A DNA stretch of 64,000 bases from Liquidambar formosana (GCA_039720395.1 CM077828.1:15345764-15409763), one strand, 5' to 3'; positions 20,579-33,278 are shown, counted from the first letter of the stretch. The notes: generated from the letters alone by a model not told the origin. Program-made: numbers and translations.

Positions 20579-22450
20579 CCAGAGAGATTCCCGATCATGA
20601 TATAAACTACACATTAAAGATAAAATAATAATTTTGTCATTGTGGGAAAAACTAAAATACGGACTAGGGCGGAGGTAGGAGTTATCTCCAATGCGGGCAC
20701 AGTGCTATGATTTTGTGAAGTGATAACTGAAAGCTTGGGAGAGCCTTTCTTTTCTTTGAAAAGATTATTTTTTGGTAATTATTTTTCAATGTAATACCAA
20801 AACAAGGCTTTTCTGTCAACTTATTACAAATTGGCTGTATATATGCTTGAAAATGACCACAAGCTTATCATTTACATAGATATTTGCCACCAGTCCCTTG
20901 GTTTTATCAACACCCCCATTTAATTTATTTTAAAGTTTCAAGGTTTTATGGAAAATATTGGAAGTTTTTATGAAAATAGATTGCGTGGTTCACTTGAAAA
21001 CATCATTTTGAACAACTTTGCAAAAGATAGTTTTTCCAAAATTTGTCATTTAAGTGAACTTGTTGACCATTTACAGTTTCTGTTTCAATTTTTGCCAAAA
21101 AGTCTATGTAAACAATATATTTTGGAAGAACTTTCTTCTACAAAGTTGTTTAAAATGATGTTTTTTAGTAGAAAATATGGTTGATTTTTATAAAATATTT
21201 TAATATTTTTCATAAAAATTTAAAAAAATTAAAATAAGTGAAGAATACTTATAAAACCGAATGGTGACAATAGCTGACCCCAATCAAAATATAGATTTAA
21301 TTCATTTAATAAAAAAATGAGCTCAAACGAACCTCAATTTATTTGTAAATTGTTCACGAACAACTTAATTAAGCTTGGTTCACCTTATCAATCAAGCAAC
21401 AGGCCTGCACGTGAGGTATGCACGAGCAACTTAATTAACATGCCGCAGCCCACGTGCATCGCAGCATATATACTTATCATGGGTCTGACTTTACATTCTA
21501 CGATGATATAATCTATACAAAAGCATAATTGATCTCAGACCCAATACTCAAAATATGGTCCAAATTTCAAACAACAAACAACAGCCACGTTTGTCCAACT
21601 TTGGTACCCCAAACAAAAGTCAACTAAAGATAAATTAAAGGTAAATTATATTTTGTCCCTCTGAACTTGGGGGAATTTATCCACTATTTCCTTAATTCAT
21701 ACATAAAATCAAAGTACTTTGTCTTCTCAACTATCACGAGTTGACAACTAATCTCTTTCCATCAATGCTTTGTTAGTTTCAATGATAGAAAGAAGTCATA
21801 TGAGCTACACTTGACCATTTTAAGTCCTTAAATACTATTTTTATCCTTCTAGTATTACCTCTGTCTCATTGAATTATAAAGTGTTCAACAACTTACCTCA
21901 ATTTTTAAAACCTTCACACTTTTGTCACCTCAAATGTTATTTTATTTTATTTTATTTTTATTTTAATAAAATAATAAAAATTTAATTAACCATTTGATTT
22001 ACCTCAAATTTAATTAGAGGGTAAAGCAAAATCTTTTTTAAAAAAATGACGCCATCCATGACAAGCTAAATGATTTTTTTATAATAAAAATGGAAGTTTA
22101 GTTGACCATTTGATTTACCTTGATATTGGTTTAGATCTTAAAAAACTGTCTTAACAAATGTCATCGTTCAGATATCTCAACGAATAAGTAGAATTTTTAA
22201 AAATAATGTGAAGAATGAGGTGTTTTGTTGAACATGGGGCCTATAGTTAAAGGGCCAAAATGTATAGGTTTTAGAGAACAAGGGGTAAACTGCACGTGAT
22301 AGGCATTTTCGAACTGTTAAAGGAGTTCAAAAAAATTTTCCTACGGTACGCAGTTGAAGGGAGAAAAATTGTATCCCAAAGAGTCTCAATGGCCCATGTC
22401 AGGCCTTGAAGCCGAAAACACATGCAACCCCAAAACTAGACTCAAAACAA
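20579..22450 (+). repeat. Upstream spacer, first tandem copy in unit 1
   Basis: This 1.87-kb stretch is repeated at 22,451-24,910 in the same orientation; the junction reads ACAACAGCC then AGAGAGATTCCC. Unit 2 has only one equivalent (44,740-48,427). It holds a fold-back element and AT-rich sequence with no gene. Confidence 0.85.
20880..21245. repeat. Fold-back MITE in spacer copy 1
   Basis: The arm CATCATTTTGAACAACTTTG near 21,000 is mirrored by CAAAGTTGTTTAAAATGATG near 21,139, and the outer arms GTTTTATGGAAAATATTG and ATTTTTCATAAAAAT also pair. This is one of about ten related fold-back elements in the window. Equivalents lie at 22,770 and 45,080. Confidence 0.8.
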
Positions 22451-22769
22451 CAGCCAGAGAGATTCCCATCATGGTATAAACTACACATTAAAGATAAAAT
22501 AATAATTTTTTCATTGTGGGAAAAACTAAAATACGGACCAAGAGTTATCTCCAATGGGGCACAGTGCTATGATTTTGTGAAGTGAGAACTGAAAGCTGGG
22601 GAGAGCCTTTCTTTTCTTTGAAAATATTACTTTTTTGTAATTATTTTCCAATGTAATACCAAAACAAGGCCTTTCTGTCAACTTATTACAAATTGCCTAT
22701 ATATATGCTTGGAAATGGCTACAAACTTATCGTTTACATATATATTCGCCGCTAGTACCTTGGTTTTAT

Positions 22770-23110
22770 CAACACCCCCACTTAATTTATTTTAAAGTTT
22801 CAAGGTTTTCTGGAAAATATTGAAAGTTTTTATGAAAATAGATTGTGTGGTTCACATGAAAACATCATTTTGAACGACTTTGCAAAAGATAGTTCTTCCA
22901 AAATTTGTCATTTAAGTGAACTTGTTGACCATTTATAGTTTCTGTTTCAATTATATTTTTGCCAAAAAGTCTATGTAAACGATATATTTTTGAAGAACTT
23001 TCTTCTATAAAGTTGTCTACAAAATGATGTTTTTTAGTAGAAAATATGGTTGATTTTTATAAAATATTTTAGTATTTTTCATAAAAATTTAAAAAATTAA
23101 AATAAGTGAA
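22770..23110. repeat. Fold-back MITE in spacer copy 2
   Basis: This is the same element as at 20,880-21,245, with paired arms CATCATTTTGAACGACTTTG and AAAGTTGTCTACAAAATGAT. It was carried along by the spacer duplication. Confidence 0.75.
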
Positions 23111-23291
23111 GAATACTGATAAAACCGAATGGTGACAATAGCCAACCCCAATCAAAGTGTAGCTTTAATTCATTTAATAAATAAATGAGCTCAAACAAGC
23201 CCCAATTTACTTATAAATTGTTCACGAACAACTTAATTAAGCTTGGTTCACCTTATCAATCAAGCAGCGGTGCGTGCACGTGGGCAACGTT

Positions 23292-23390
23292 TTTGTCAAA
23301 AACGTTGTTAAAACCCCCTACAACAACATTTGACATAAAACGTTGTTGATGTAGTGTTGTTAAAAACTATTTTTGGTGTAGTGGTGGGCT
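23292..23390. mobile_element. Short CACTA-type terminal fragment
   Basis: It ends TTTTTGGTGTAGTG, the reverse complement of a CACTACACCAAAA terminus, and contains repeated AACGTTGTT words. Unit 2 (47,300) reads straight from CACGTGGG to CTGTGG, so about 100 bases are inserted here, flanked by GTGGG or GGTGGG words. Confidence 0.65.
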
Positions 23391-23408
23391 GTGGTAGGTA
23401 TGCACGAG

Positions 23409-23580
23409 TAGAGAAAAACTTCCATGTAACTGTGATATGGCCGGGTGGTGTCACAAGTCAATGAGAACCAAGAAAAAGGGGATTGTCAGTATATTTTTTG
23501 ACCTCACAATCTCACTTTGCTTAACCCCTTTTAGATTGTGACACCACCTGATCGTGTCACAATTACATAGAAGACTCACT
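23409..23580. repeat. MITE-like inverted-repeat element, copy 2
   Basis: Left arm AACTTCCATGTAACTGTGAT and right arm GTGTCACAATTACATAGAAG pair, and both flank GGTGTCAC/GTGACACC. The first spacer copy at 21,415 and unit 2 at 47,320 show the empty site. Flanks GCACGAG and GCACAAG look like a duplicated target of 7-9 bases. Confidence 0.75.
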
Positions 23581-23836
23581 CGCACAAGCAACTTAATTCA
23601 CGTTAACATGCCGCGGCCCACGTGCATCGCAGCATATATACTTTTGTCATGGGTCTGACTTAATTTACATTCTACAATGATACAATCTATACAAAATTAA
23701 AGCATAATTGATTTCAAACAACAACTTCTGAGTCAAAAGAACAGCCACGTTTCAACTTTGGCACTCCATTTTAAGTCCTTAAATACTATTTTTATCTATT
23801 AACCAAAAAAAAAAAAAAAAATTTATCCCTGTCTCA

Positions 23837-24113
23837 TCTATTCTATACTATATTTAGGAGTTATGCTGACATGGCAGCCTAAATATCTCTCTCTCCAAAA
23901 CCCTCTTCTCACCTTACTTATGGGCCCACCAATATTTCTCCCCCTCTTTTTATAATAATTTGTTTTCATGTCTTTTCATTTTAAAATTTGAAACCTCCTC
24001 CTAAAAGGTCATTGGTTGTCACTAAGCATATGAATCACATTTTTTTTTCTTTAATTTGGCCAATAAGATAATTAGAGTTTGCAATTCCCACGCATCGTGC
24101 GGGTCCCTGCTAG
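23837..24113 (+). mobile_element. Short non-autonomous Helitron (277 bp)
   Basis: It begins TCTATTCTATACTATATT after an A and ends CTGCTAG before a T. The 3' hairpin CCCACGCATCGTGCGGG lies about 9 bases before the end. The spacer's other copy (21,873) and unit 2 (47,790) read CTCATTGAATTATA without it, confirming a clean A|T insertion. Confidence 0.9.
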
Positions 24114-24679
24114 TTGAATTATAAATTATAGTGTTCAACAACTTACCTCAATTTTTACAACCTTAACACTTTTGTCACCTCAAATATTTTTTTTATTTAT
24201 TTTAAATTTCAATAAAATAATAAAAATTTAATTAACCATTTGATTTACCTTGATGTTAATTTAGAGCTTAAAAATAATGGTTTGACAAACATCATAGTTT
24301 AATTAAATCTCTCAAAGGGTAAAGCAAAATCTTTTTAAAGAAATGACGCCATCCATGTCAAGCTAAATGATTTTTTTATAATAAAAATGAAAGTTTAGTT
24401 GATCATTTGATTTACCTTGATATTGGTTTAGACCTTAAAAAATGTCTTAACAAATATCATCGTTCAGATATCTCAAAGAATAAGTAGAATTTTTAAAAAT
24501 AACGTGAAGAATGAGGTGTTTTGATGAACATGGGGCCTATAGTTAAAGGGCCAAAGTGTAAAGGTTTTAGAGAACAAGGGGTAAACCGTACGTGATAGGC
24601 ATTTTCAAATTTTCACCAATACTGTTAAAGGAGTTCAAAAAAATTCGCCTGCGGTAGTTGAAGGGGGAAAAATTGTTCG

Positions 24680-25047
24680 GTTTAAGATTTTGGAGGGCAA
24701 ATTGTTCCACTCCCATAATTCAAGGGGATAAAATGTAATTTGCCCAAAATTGAACTTAGCCTGCTAGCCAAGACATTGATTGAATCCGTACTTATATTCA
24801 TGTAAATTACACGAAATCGCCCTTCAGCTCTCCCAAAGAGTCTCAATGCCCATGTCAGCCCTTGAAGCCGAAAACACAACCCCAAAACTTGACTCAAAAC
24901 AACAGCCATGTGTGTCCAAATTTGGTTGGCGCTGGAAGCCAAAAGTCAAGTGACGATAAATTTAACTCATGAGATTGATTGAATCTGATAACCCCATTTT
25001 TTTTTTCTTTTTTCAGCAAAGAAGAATCTGATACACCCTCAAACTCC
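24680..25047 (+). promoter_or_regulatory. 5' flank of TPS copy 1
   Basis: The last 150 bases are closely similar to those of TPS copy 2 (48,430-48,580). Farther up, a stretch at about 24,680-24,830 (GTTCGGTTTAAGATTTTGGA onward) has no counterpart in unit 2, so the two promoters differ distally. No transcription-factor site can be assigned with confidence. Confidence 0.5.
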
Positions 25048-25054
25048 TATAAAT
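25048..25054 (+). promoter_or_regulatory. TATA box of TPS copy 1
   Basis: TATAAAT lies 60 bases before the ATG at 25,114 in the context CTCCTATAAATGCC. The same box stands at the same place in copy 2. Confidence 0.75.
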
Positions 25055-25113
25055 GCCAAAGCAAACAAGCTGAAAACATAACCCCTAGCTATCCCCCTCA
25101 TTTGAACCTTTAA

Positions 25114-27415
25114 ATGTCCTTTGTTCCAAACAAGAACAAAAGCATGTCTGTTCAATCTTCAACTGTTCTGGTGTCAAGCCAAAATGCTGTCCCTGTGGTC
25201 TTACGCCGGTCAGCAAAATTTCATCCCAGCATTTGGGGTGATCTTTTCGTTGATTACACTTCTGACAACTTGGTAAATACCATATATATAGTATCCACTA
25301 CGTAATTTGTGCATGTGTGCATGAGGTGCAACTCATCTCTAAATTCTTCTATTACTAGCAGTAATGGGAAGAGCTAGCAATCCTATACGTGCAGGATTAA
25401 TTCTTGACCAAGTCTCCACCTATAGGCAACTAAGGTTGTACCTAAGGTGGTCCTCGATAGTTTTAATTTCAAAAGCAATTTTTTGATTTTATTTTTTTAA
25501 AAAAATTTTGGCCATCTAAAACCCTAATCCAACAGTTGAGTTGATCGAGCTCGGCGCACTGCTAAGCTTTTACAATTCAACACTGAATCTTAGTCCAGGT
25601 TTCACTAGCCATGAACTCTGTCAGAGTTTATTATATTAATTGTATTTCTATTGCATCTCTTCTTTTTCAAACACTCACACATTTTCCTCTTCTTTTCATT
25701 TTTCATTTTCTTCTTTCTCTCAATGTTTGAATATATATTCACTAATGTGATCAACGCATGATATCTATTTTTACATTATTCAATGATCTTATAAACTATC
25801 TTTAACTTTGAAACAAAAATTAGAGGATATTGCAATTATTCATGAATTCTTTTATTCTCAGAATGTCCGATTAATTCTATTGTCCGTTAAATTAACTTTA
25901 CGTTTTACTTTCTTTAGACTTTATTCATCTCATTTTTAAGGGTGTTTTTTTGCTTGTAAGTATTTTTTTTCCTAAATAAAAAAATATGTCTTTTGGCTAA
26001 AAAATGTGGATCGATATAAGAAAACATAGGAAAATAGAGGTAAATAAATTAATTCAATTTCAAAGAGGCCTCTGTTAGAGTTTTTGCCTTAGGTAGTAAT
26101 TATATTGAGCCAACCCTATTTCTGTCACAATTGTGTGGCCATGAGTTTGACCTATCATTGTAAACCTAGACAATCAAGGTCTTAAAAGTCCCACTTGTGG
26201 ATCACATTGAACTATCAAATACAATAGATGTATTGCAATATAGGTGATATATGGAAGGCCTCTCAGGCCTTCTCTCAATATCATAGTAAAACTAATAATT
26301 ATGGCCTCAAAATTTCCACATTGTGTCTAGATCCTCAATTGGGAATTGTTAACAGCTCCTAAAAGAATCTCCAATGATGTGGCATGATAAGCTCCTCATA
26401 TAGTGCTATTGATCCCCTCTAGCCCTTCTCTATTTTCACACCACATCATGGGGTTGTTCTTTCAGTGCGCATAAGACCTTTCATGCATGACTGATGCGCC
26501 TCAACAATCCTCACTTCATCTCCATCATCATTTTCCATATTGAAACTCCACATAAGAATGCTGTAAGAGTGGCATATTCCTTATAAGGAAAAGGGAGTTA
26601 TGTATCGTAGTGTTGGACAGTTTTTTTTATCCTGATTGAAATGACAGCAGTACCTTTCATATATGTTTTGATGCGCCACAACATAATGAAATTTTCTTGT
26701 GCAGTCAATTGATGCTAGTATGGAAAGACAAATTGAAGAATTGAAAGCAGAAGTGAGGAGGAAGTTAGTTGTTGGTCCTGCTACAAGTAAGCCTTCACAA
26801 AAATTGAACATGATTGACATAGTTCAAAGATTGGGGGTGGCTTATCATTTTGAAACTGAGGTCAAAGATGCGTTGGAACATATTTACCTTACCTATGATC
26901 TTGATGAGAATAATGATGATGATGACCTCTACAATGTTGCCCTTCGCTTCAGGCTTCTTCGACAACAAGGGTACAATGTTTCATGTGGTAGGTCCTTCTC
27001 CATTTGTTTATCTTGACTCCGCATGAACAAAAATGTGCATGTATTTGTGTATATGAATTTCTTGTTTGTCAGATGCATGGCTCAGCCTTCACCTCAAAGT
27101 ACTTTTGGCCTAGCACAAAAGTACATTGACTTTACAAATTTGTCTCTTTGAGTCTTAAGCCCAAAAAGCACCTCTTTAGTAGGAGTGCTCAACGCCGGTG
27201 TATAAATCCATCTTAAGCATCATCTGCTAACATTATCCATACATACATATACATATATGCTCAAACATACACCATCCGCATTGTATTTACAAAGGACTAG
27301 AATTTGGGGACCACATAGTGTAAAAGGAATATTAAAAATAAAATTAGAGGAAAATACTGATAAAAAAAATTATTTTTAAAATTTAAAAATTTAAAAATGG
27401 GAGTATGGAACAGAG

Positions 27416-27448
<33 letters not shown>

Positions 27449-30228
27449 GAGATGAGACGGCTAGTTACAAAATAGATAATACCTACCTTATCCAACCTAA
27501 AAAACTATTTTGACCCTAACTTTTAGGTCTTTAATAGGAGTATTTCAAAATGTACATCCAACCAAAATTTCCAACCCTTTTATATATTAGTATAGATATG
27601 TGTTTAATGTGTTGGGTGCATGTGGATGCAGATGTATTCAACAAGTTCAAGGACAACAAAGGTAATTTCTTGAATTCTATCACTGGGGATGTGCGGGGCA
27701 TGCTAAGCTTGTATGAAGCTACCTACCTCCGAGTGCATGGAGAAGACATACTAGATCAAGCACTGGCATTTTGTACCACTCACCTTCAATCTATGGCAAC
27801 CCAACTAAGCTCACCTCTTGCAACACAAGTAATCCATGCTCTAAAGCAACCCATCCACAAGGGCATGCCAAGGATAGAGGCAAAGCAATACATCTCATTC
27901 TATCAACAAGAAGATTCACATGACGAAGCTTTGCTAAGGCTCGCAAAATTAGATTTCAACCGATTACAAAAGATTCACTACAAAGAGCTATGCAAAATCA
28001 CAAAGTAGATTCTTTAAACTTATTTATACTCCCAATGTTCTTGTTTGACTCTCACATTTGAAAAAACATGTTTTTTAAGAAAATCATTTTAAATGCTTTT
28101 ACATCCATATAAATGTTTGACCATACCAATTTTATCCTCAAGTGTACAAAATATTGAAAAAGTAAAATATTTATAAGAAAATGTATTTTAGAAAATCAAT
28201 TAAAAAAAGTTTGACTTTTTGAATGGGAGAATAATTTTGGGACATTACTATAAATAAATAAATAAATAAGGATAGTAAAAAGTGAAAGAAGGGAGTAATT
28301 TGGAAATTTATTATTGGAATGGATTTAAGATATATTGGTGCTTTGATTTTAGGTGGTGGAAAGATTTGGATTTTGCAACAAAGCTACCTTTTGCTAGAGA
28401 CAGAATGGTGGAATGCTACTTTTGGATGTTGGGGGTCTACTTTGAGCCTGAGTATTACCTCGGTAGAAGGATACTTACCAAAGTTATTACCATGGCCTCG
28501 GTTATGGATGATATCTTTGATTTGTATGGTACAATTGAAGAACTTGAGCTCTTTATGGAAGCCATTGAGAGGTTTGTTAAACTTGAACTTCCCTTGTGTT
28601 TTATGTGCCTCAATTTTTAACAAAACATATATATATATATATGGCTTTTAAGGGAGAAGCATGTAAAAGAGGAATCAGTGCTGCTGACCCTTTGTGCTTA
28701 GGCTTTATTGAATTTGTTTGAGTTTGATTTTAGGTGGGATATGAGCACCATTGATCAACTCCCCGAATACATGAAAATATACTATCGGGCACTCTTGGAT
28801 ATTTACAGCGAATTAGAGGATGATTTGGCCAAAGAAGGAAGATCCTACCGCCTTTATTATGCAAAAGAAGCTGTAAGCATTCTTTGTAATTATCCTATAT
28901 ATGATAGGAAATTAAACTAGCTCGAGGGGAGGGGGGGGATAATGACATTGTTTTTCACAATGCTTATAATTGATTTTAATGAGAATTTTGAATTTCTTGG
29001 TTGAATGAACCAGATGAAAAACCAAGCGAGGGCCTATTTTATGGAAGCAAAATGGTTGAGTGAAAAACATGTGCCAACAATAGAGGAGTATCTTCACGTT
29101 GCATCACCCAGCTCAACTTATCCCTTGTTCACAACCACATCTTTCACCAGAATGGGAGATTTTGTAACCAAGGAGGCTTTTGAATGGGTTCTTAATGAGC
29201 CGAATACTATTGTTAATGCTGCATCAATAATTGGTAGGATCATGAATGACCTAGTGTCCCATGAGGTACTGATTAAATACAATTCCTTCTTTCTTTCTTT
29301 TTTGCTTTTATCACTGGAGGTTTCGAGATGCTTATGCATTCGATTAATCTTTCTAAGCATATGTAGTCTCCCCCGTCCCATATGTAGAGCCAAATGAATA
29401 AGGTCAATTCTAAAATAAACTAAATTTCAACGTAGGACTAAACCAATGTTTTCAAAGAACCAAAGTATGAAACCAAAGAATATATGATTGGATATTTTGG
29501 ATAGGATTCAATTTACTAGAAAAAAATTAATATCTTAATATTTTATTATTATTAGTTTGAACACATCCAATCCTATAAGGACGACATTTGGGTTGTATCC
29601 CATTAATCCATAGGATATACGGTACAATCCGTTTATACATTATAAGATACAACCCCTAATATATGATACAAATATAAAAAAATTAGTGCGTGTCGATGAG
29701 ATTGGATCCCACCCCACACCACCCCTATAGCTTCCTCTACTTTGTCTTATGAGCCTAGCTATGATAGTTTCTTTTCTAAATTTGCTGAGTCTAGTTTCCA
29801 CAATGGCATGGTGCCTTTGGTTATTCTTTGGCTTCTCATTTAACCAAAGATTTCTTCTCCCTTAGCAATTATTACTATTTTTTACTAGGTGGAAGTGACT
29901 AATTGGTGTCATTGGGCGTTTTCGTATGCAGTTTGAGCAAAAGAGAGAACACGTTGCCTCAGCTGTTGAATGCTACATGAAGCAACATGGGGTCTCAAAG
30001 CAAGGGGCGCATGAGGAGCTGCAAAAACAAGTCACAAATGCATGGAAAGACATAAATCAGGAATGCCTCAAACCGACCACGGCTGTCCCAATGTCTCTCC
30101 TCACGCAAGTTCTCAACCTTGCACGAGTGAGTTATGTGGTGTACAAAGATGGCGATGGCTACACCAATTCCAAGTTGCTGCTGAAAGATTATATAGTTTC
30201 ACTGCTCATCGATCCTGTGGCAATATAA
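25114..30228 (+). CDS. Terpene synthase, TPS-a type (probable sesquiterpene synthase), intact
   Basis: Seven exons join in frame: 25114-25272, 26705-26987, 27632-28004, 28353-28571, 28734-28872, 29014-29265 and 29932-30228. All introns are GT-AG and the product is 573 residues. Exon sizes such as 219 and 139 are those usual for TPS-a genes. R31-R32-x8-W41 opens the N-terminal domain; RDR lies at 287-289, the Mg-binding DDIFD at 324-328, and the second metal site (N469, S473, E477 in NDLVSHEFE) at the exon 6/7 junction. Only 30 residues precede the RR pair and no transit peptide is evident, so a cytosolic enzyme using farnesyl diphosphate is likely. The product is not predictable. A second ATG at residue 11 is an alternative start. 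It is the only intact gene in the window. Confidence 0.93.
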
Positions 30229-30810
30229 GCGTGGATGGAGCATGCATGCTCTCTAGCTATCATTTCACATGGTCTGAGGTCTGCCTTTACTAATGTAATA
30301 TTGTTTTCTATCTTCATGCTTGAATGGTTGTTTGTTTTCATGTTTGAATGGGTGTTGTTTTCTTGCGTTGAAGGGAATAAATGGCATTTCAATGCTGTCT
30401 ATGTATTGAACCATAAATGTTACCTCATCTTTACGTTGATGGTGATTTGGCAGTTTAATCATCTTTATTTACAAAGAAATGAGATAAGAACAATCCCACT
30501 CAAGTGACAACATGCTGATATCACTTATATTAATATCATGCATTAGAGATTGTACCTGATATATAAGCCCAATGTACCTCTTAGCTTACTAATACATGAG
30601 AGACAACTTAACATGTGGAAGCAATAGACTAGCAACCTAAAAGTAAAGCAAGAGAGTAGGTCGTGGATTCCTGTCTAGGGAGATTCTGAGGATATATAAT
30701 CACTTAAATATCATTTTGTCTCACTTTGCTATATACTCTAAAGTCTCAATCGGATCCAAGAGTCCTTCAAAAAAAGCCTTTTGAGCCTTTATAGGAGAGG
30801 ATTGCATGTG
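30229..30810 (+). other. 3' flank of TPS copy 1, no gene
   Basis: It probably contains the 3' UTR, as the sequence is T-rich with AATAAATGG near 30,376. The equivalent stretch follows copy 2 at 53,774. Short open frames here are not conserved as protein. Confidence 0.5.
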
Positions 30811-31080
30811 GGGGGCAGTTCCTCTTAATTTTATTTTTGTATCCCCTTATTTTAATTTTCAAAATTTTATGATAAATATAAAAAGTTTTTATGAAAACAA
30901 ACTTGTTGTCCACTAGAAAACATAATTTTGAAATTTGTATACGATAGATTTTAAAAAAAAACTTTTGTGCAAAATTGTTTAAGATGATATTTTTAATAAA
31001 AAGTGTGGACACATTTTGTATTTTTCATAAAATCTTGAAAAATTAAAATAAGTGGGAAGTACAAATAAAATAAAGGGCCC
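30811..31080. repeat. Fold-back MITE downstream of TPS copy 1
   Basis: Ends GGGGGCAGTTCCTCTTAATT and (reverse complement) GGGGGCCCTTTATTTTATTT are related, and the arms GATAAATATAAAAAGTTTTTATG and the mirrored TTTTGTATTTTTCATAAAAT pair. The same element is at 54,355-54,635 in unit 2, so it predates the segmental duplication. Confidence 0.7.
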
Positions 31081-32136
31081 CCTTGGGTATGAGTGTGTGA
31101 CCAAGCTAGATGGTATATGGGTTCTGTAGCCCGTAGCCAATAGAATGCTGCTCAAGGTTCCATAAACTGCAAACCTGCCATCATCCCTACCACGTCAGGG
31201 CTACGGACACAAGGTAGTGGTTGGGCTTGTAGCCCAAATCCAATTCTTAGCCCAGAAAAAGCTCACAGTGGCTTTCAAACCTTGGCCACTTGATTTTCAA
31301 TACGTTCTATCTGTTATAATAGGGAGTATTATTTTTTCTGCTGCAATTGTTTAAATTGATTAAGTTTAAATTTATTATTTTTCCAACCATCTTGAAAGTG
31401 ATTTTCCGTGTTTATTAAATTTTTAGTTAATATTTGGAGGCGCCATTTTTAACATGTCTATGCTTCATGACGCTTAGATTATTTATATATGAGTATTTGA
31501 ATGGGAAAAAAAATGAGGAAATAGTAATTAATATTTGAATGGGGGAAAAAAAAAAAACCTAATTATTTAAAAGAGTAACCATCTAGGAGAACTCAAAAAT
31601 CAGAAAAGGGTTGATGACCCATCAGCAACCAAAGCACCGGGTCATAGACTCATAGTGCTTTTTTGTTTTTTCCTTGGATTGTCATGAATAAATGATAGGT
31701 TGGTTTACATTATTATAATGTTGGAAATTTAAGAGTTTTATTTCAAGGAAGTTACAAAACTTAATTTTTGGAGATTTATTTTTTCAGTTTTAAAGAGATT
31801 CTATTTATTCTTTTGGTGGTTACCATTTTTGTGATAATGTTTATTACCGTTTTATGTTAATGTATTAACCATAAGAGTTAATACATTAAATTTTTCCTTT
31901 GACTGAACGGTTGGTGTTGGTTCTTGTCTTCTCCCTCTTTGTCTCTCTTCTTCTCTAATTCTCATACTCTCTTCTATTTTATTTTATCTATTTTTTCTTT
32001 GGGCAATTTAGATGTGTTCTTGACACTGGCCTGTCTGCTGTAGACGTGCACTATGGATCAGATTGCCTGAGAGGAACTGGGTTGTATTTTTGAACCGTAT
32101 ACGACCTCCAATACCTGCACGTGAGAAGGCATATGC
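31081..32136. other. AT-rich intergenic stretch, no gene
   Basis: The sequence is shared with unit 2 (about 54,636-55,610) but has no coding potential that I can recognise. Unit 2 lacks about 110 bases present here near 31,745-31,870. Confidence 0.5.
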
Positions 32137-33079
32137 TGAAATGTCCCAAAAATTATAAATAGTAAACACATACAATTTTTTATGAGCTTCGTACAAATAA
32201 ACCTTTTCAAAAATAAATTCCTTTGAAAATACAGAGTATTGCGTAGCTACGGTTAGCGATAGTTAACCCAAAACTCATCAATATATATTGGCCAACCAAA
32301 TGAATAAAATTACATCAACTTTAAATAAAAATAAATGTAGGCGATAACTTTTTAAAATCTCGACCCCAATTCTATTACGTGCCTCCAACAGTTATCACCT
32401 AAAAATATATTGGGGTGAGCAAACAACAGCCCAGTAGGAAATCCAATTCCTATACAATAAATAATGTTTCAAATATTCTCACACAAAATACACACAATTA
32501 TATTCAAAATAATATATAAATCGAATAAGAAAAACTTCAAATTTTATACCTCAAATATAATCCACTTATCAATAATAATTCAATTTCCAAATATATTGGT
32601 TTCAATAAAATCAACCATCATAATCCATGACATCAAATGATATCATCATCAATATTTATCAATTGCACAAATCAAATCTTAACATATGCTTCAAAATACT
32701 CATCATCCACTATACAAGAATTAAACCCCTTACCTCAAAAATTAGTGAATAAAACGAAAAACTACAACTGTAGACATGTAGATCGGCTCAAGAAATACAA
32801 AATTCATAGTTACAGGTGTCAGATTAGAGCTCTCATGCTCTAGCGATGGACCATCGGTCTTCTACCTCTCTCGACTTCCTCCCTGCTCCTTGCCCTTTCT
32901 CCTTCTCTTCTTATTTCTTTCCTTCTCTTTTTATTTCTTCTCTCTCTTCCTTTATTTCTTCTTTCTTCATCCTTCTACCCCTATCTCCTTTCTTTTCTTT
33001 CTTTTTTTCTACACCTAATCCCTGCTTCTTCTTTCCTCCTCATTTTCTTCTTTTGACTTTTCTTTCCTCCACCGGTGGG

Positions 33080-33126
<47 letters not shown>

Positions 33127-33278
33127 AATTAAATCATCTTCTCCACCTAAAGCAAATTTAATGCAATGTCTCCTAACATTTAATTGACCTCATATTCATT
33201 CTCTATATAAAATATTTAAATTTATCACCCTGTGTACAATTCCACCGAATAAAATCAATAAATATTCGGAGTATTACA
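32137..33278. mobile_element. Solo LTR, family 1, copy in unit 1 (1142 bp)
   Basis: It starts TGAAATGTCCCAAAAATTAT and ends CGGAGTATTACA, with TATGC duplicated at 32,132-32,136 and 33,279-33,283. Unit 2 at 55,605 has the uninterrupted GGCATATGCGACTTC. It contains a pyrimidine-rich stretch (32,860-33,070) and a (TA)n tract (33,081-33,122). A related LTR is at 45,240. No internal coding region is present. Confidence 0.92.

Larger units (their letters stand above)
22451..24910 (+). repeat. Upstream spacer, second tandem copy in unit 1
   Basis: It parallels 20,579-22,450 and continues into the TPS1 5' flank. It is longer because it gained a CACTA-type end (23,292), a MITE (23,409) and a small Helitron (23,837), all absent from the first copy and from unit 2. 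No gene is seen. Confidence 0.8.

Noticed and set aside
28384..28623. Minus-strand open frame opposite TPS exon 4, and the matching one near 51,688-52,143
   Set aside because: It is antisense to a conserved exon and is explained by the sense coding sequence and an AC/TG repeat.
30235..30507. Possible small gene just after TPS copy 1
   Set aside because: The frame is not kept in the matching 3' flank of copy 2 and the composition is that of a 3' UTR.
32846..33187. 113-codon frame rich in Ser, Phe and Pro, and the similar one at 46,437-46,682
   Set aside because: Both lie in the pyrimidine-rich part of a solo LTR and the first ends in a (TA)n tract; there is no protein signature.
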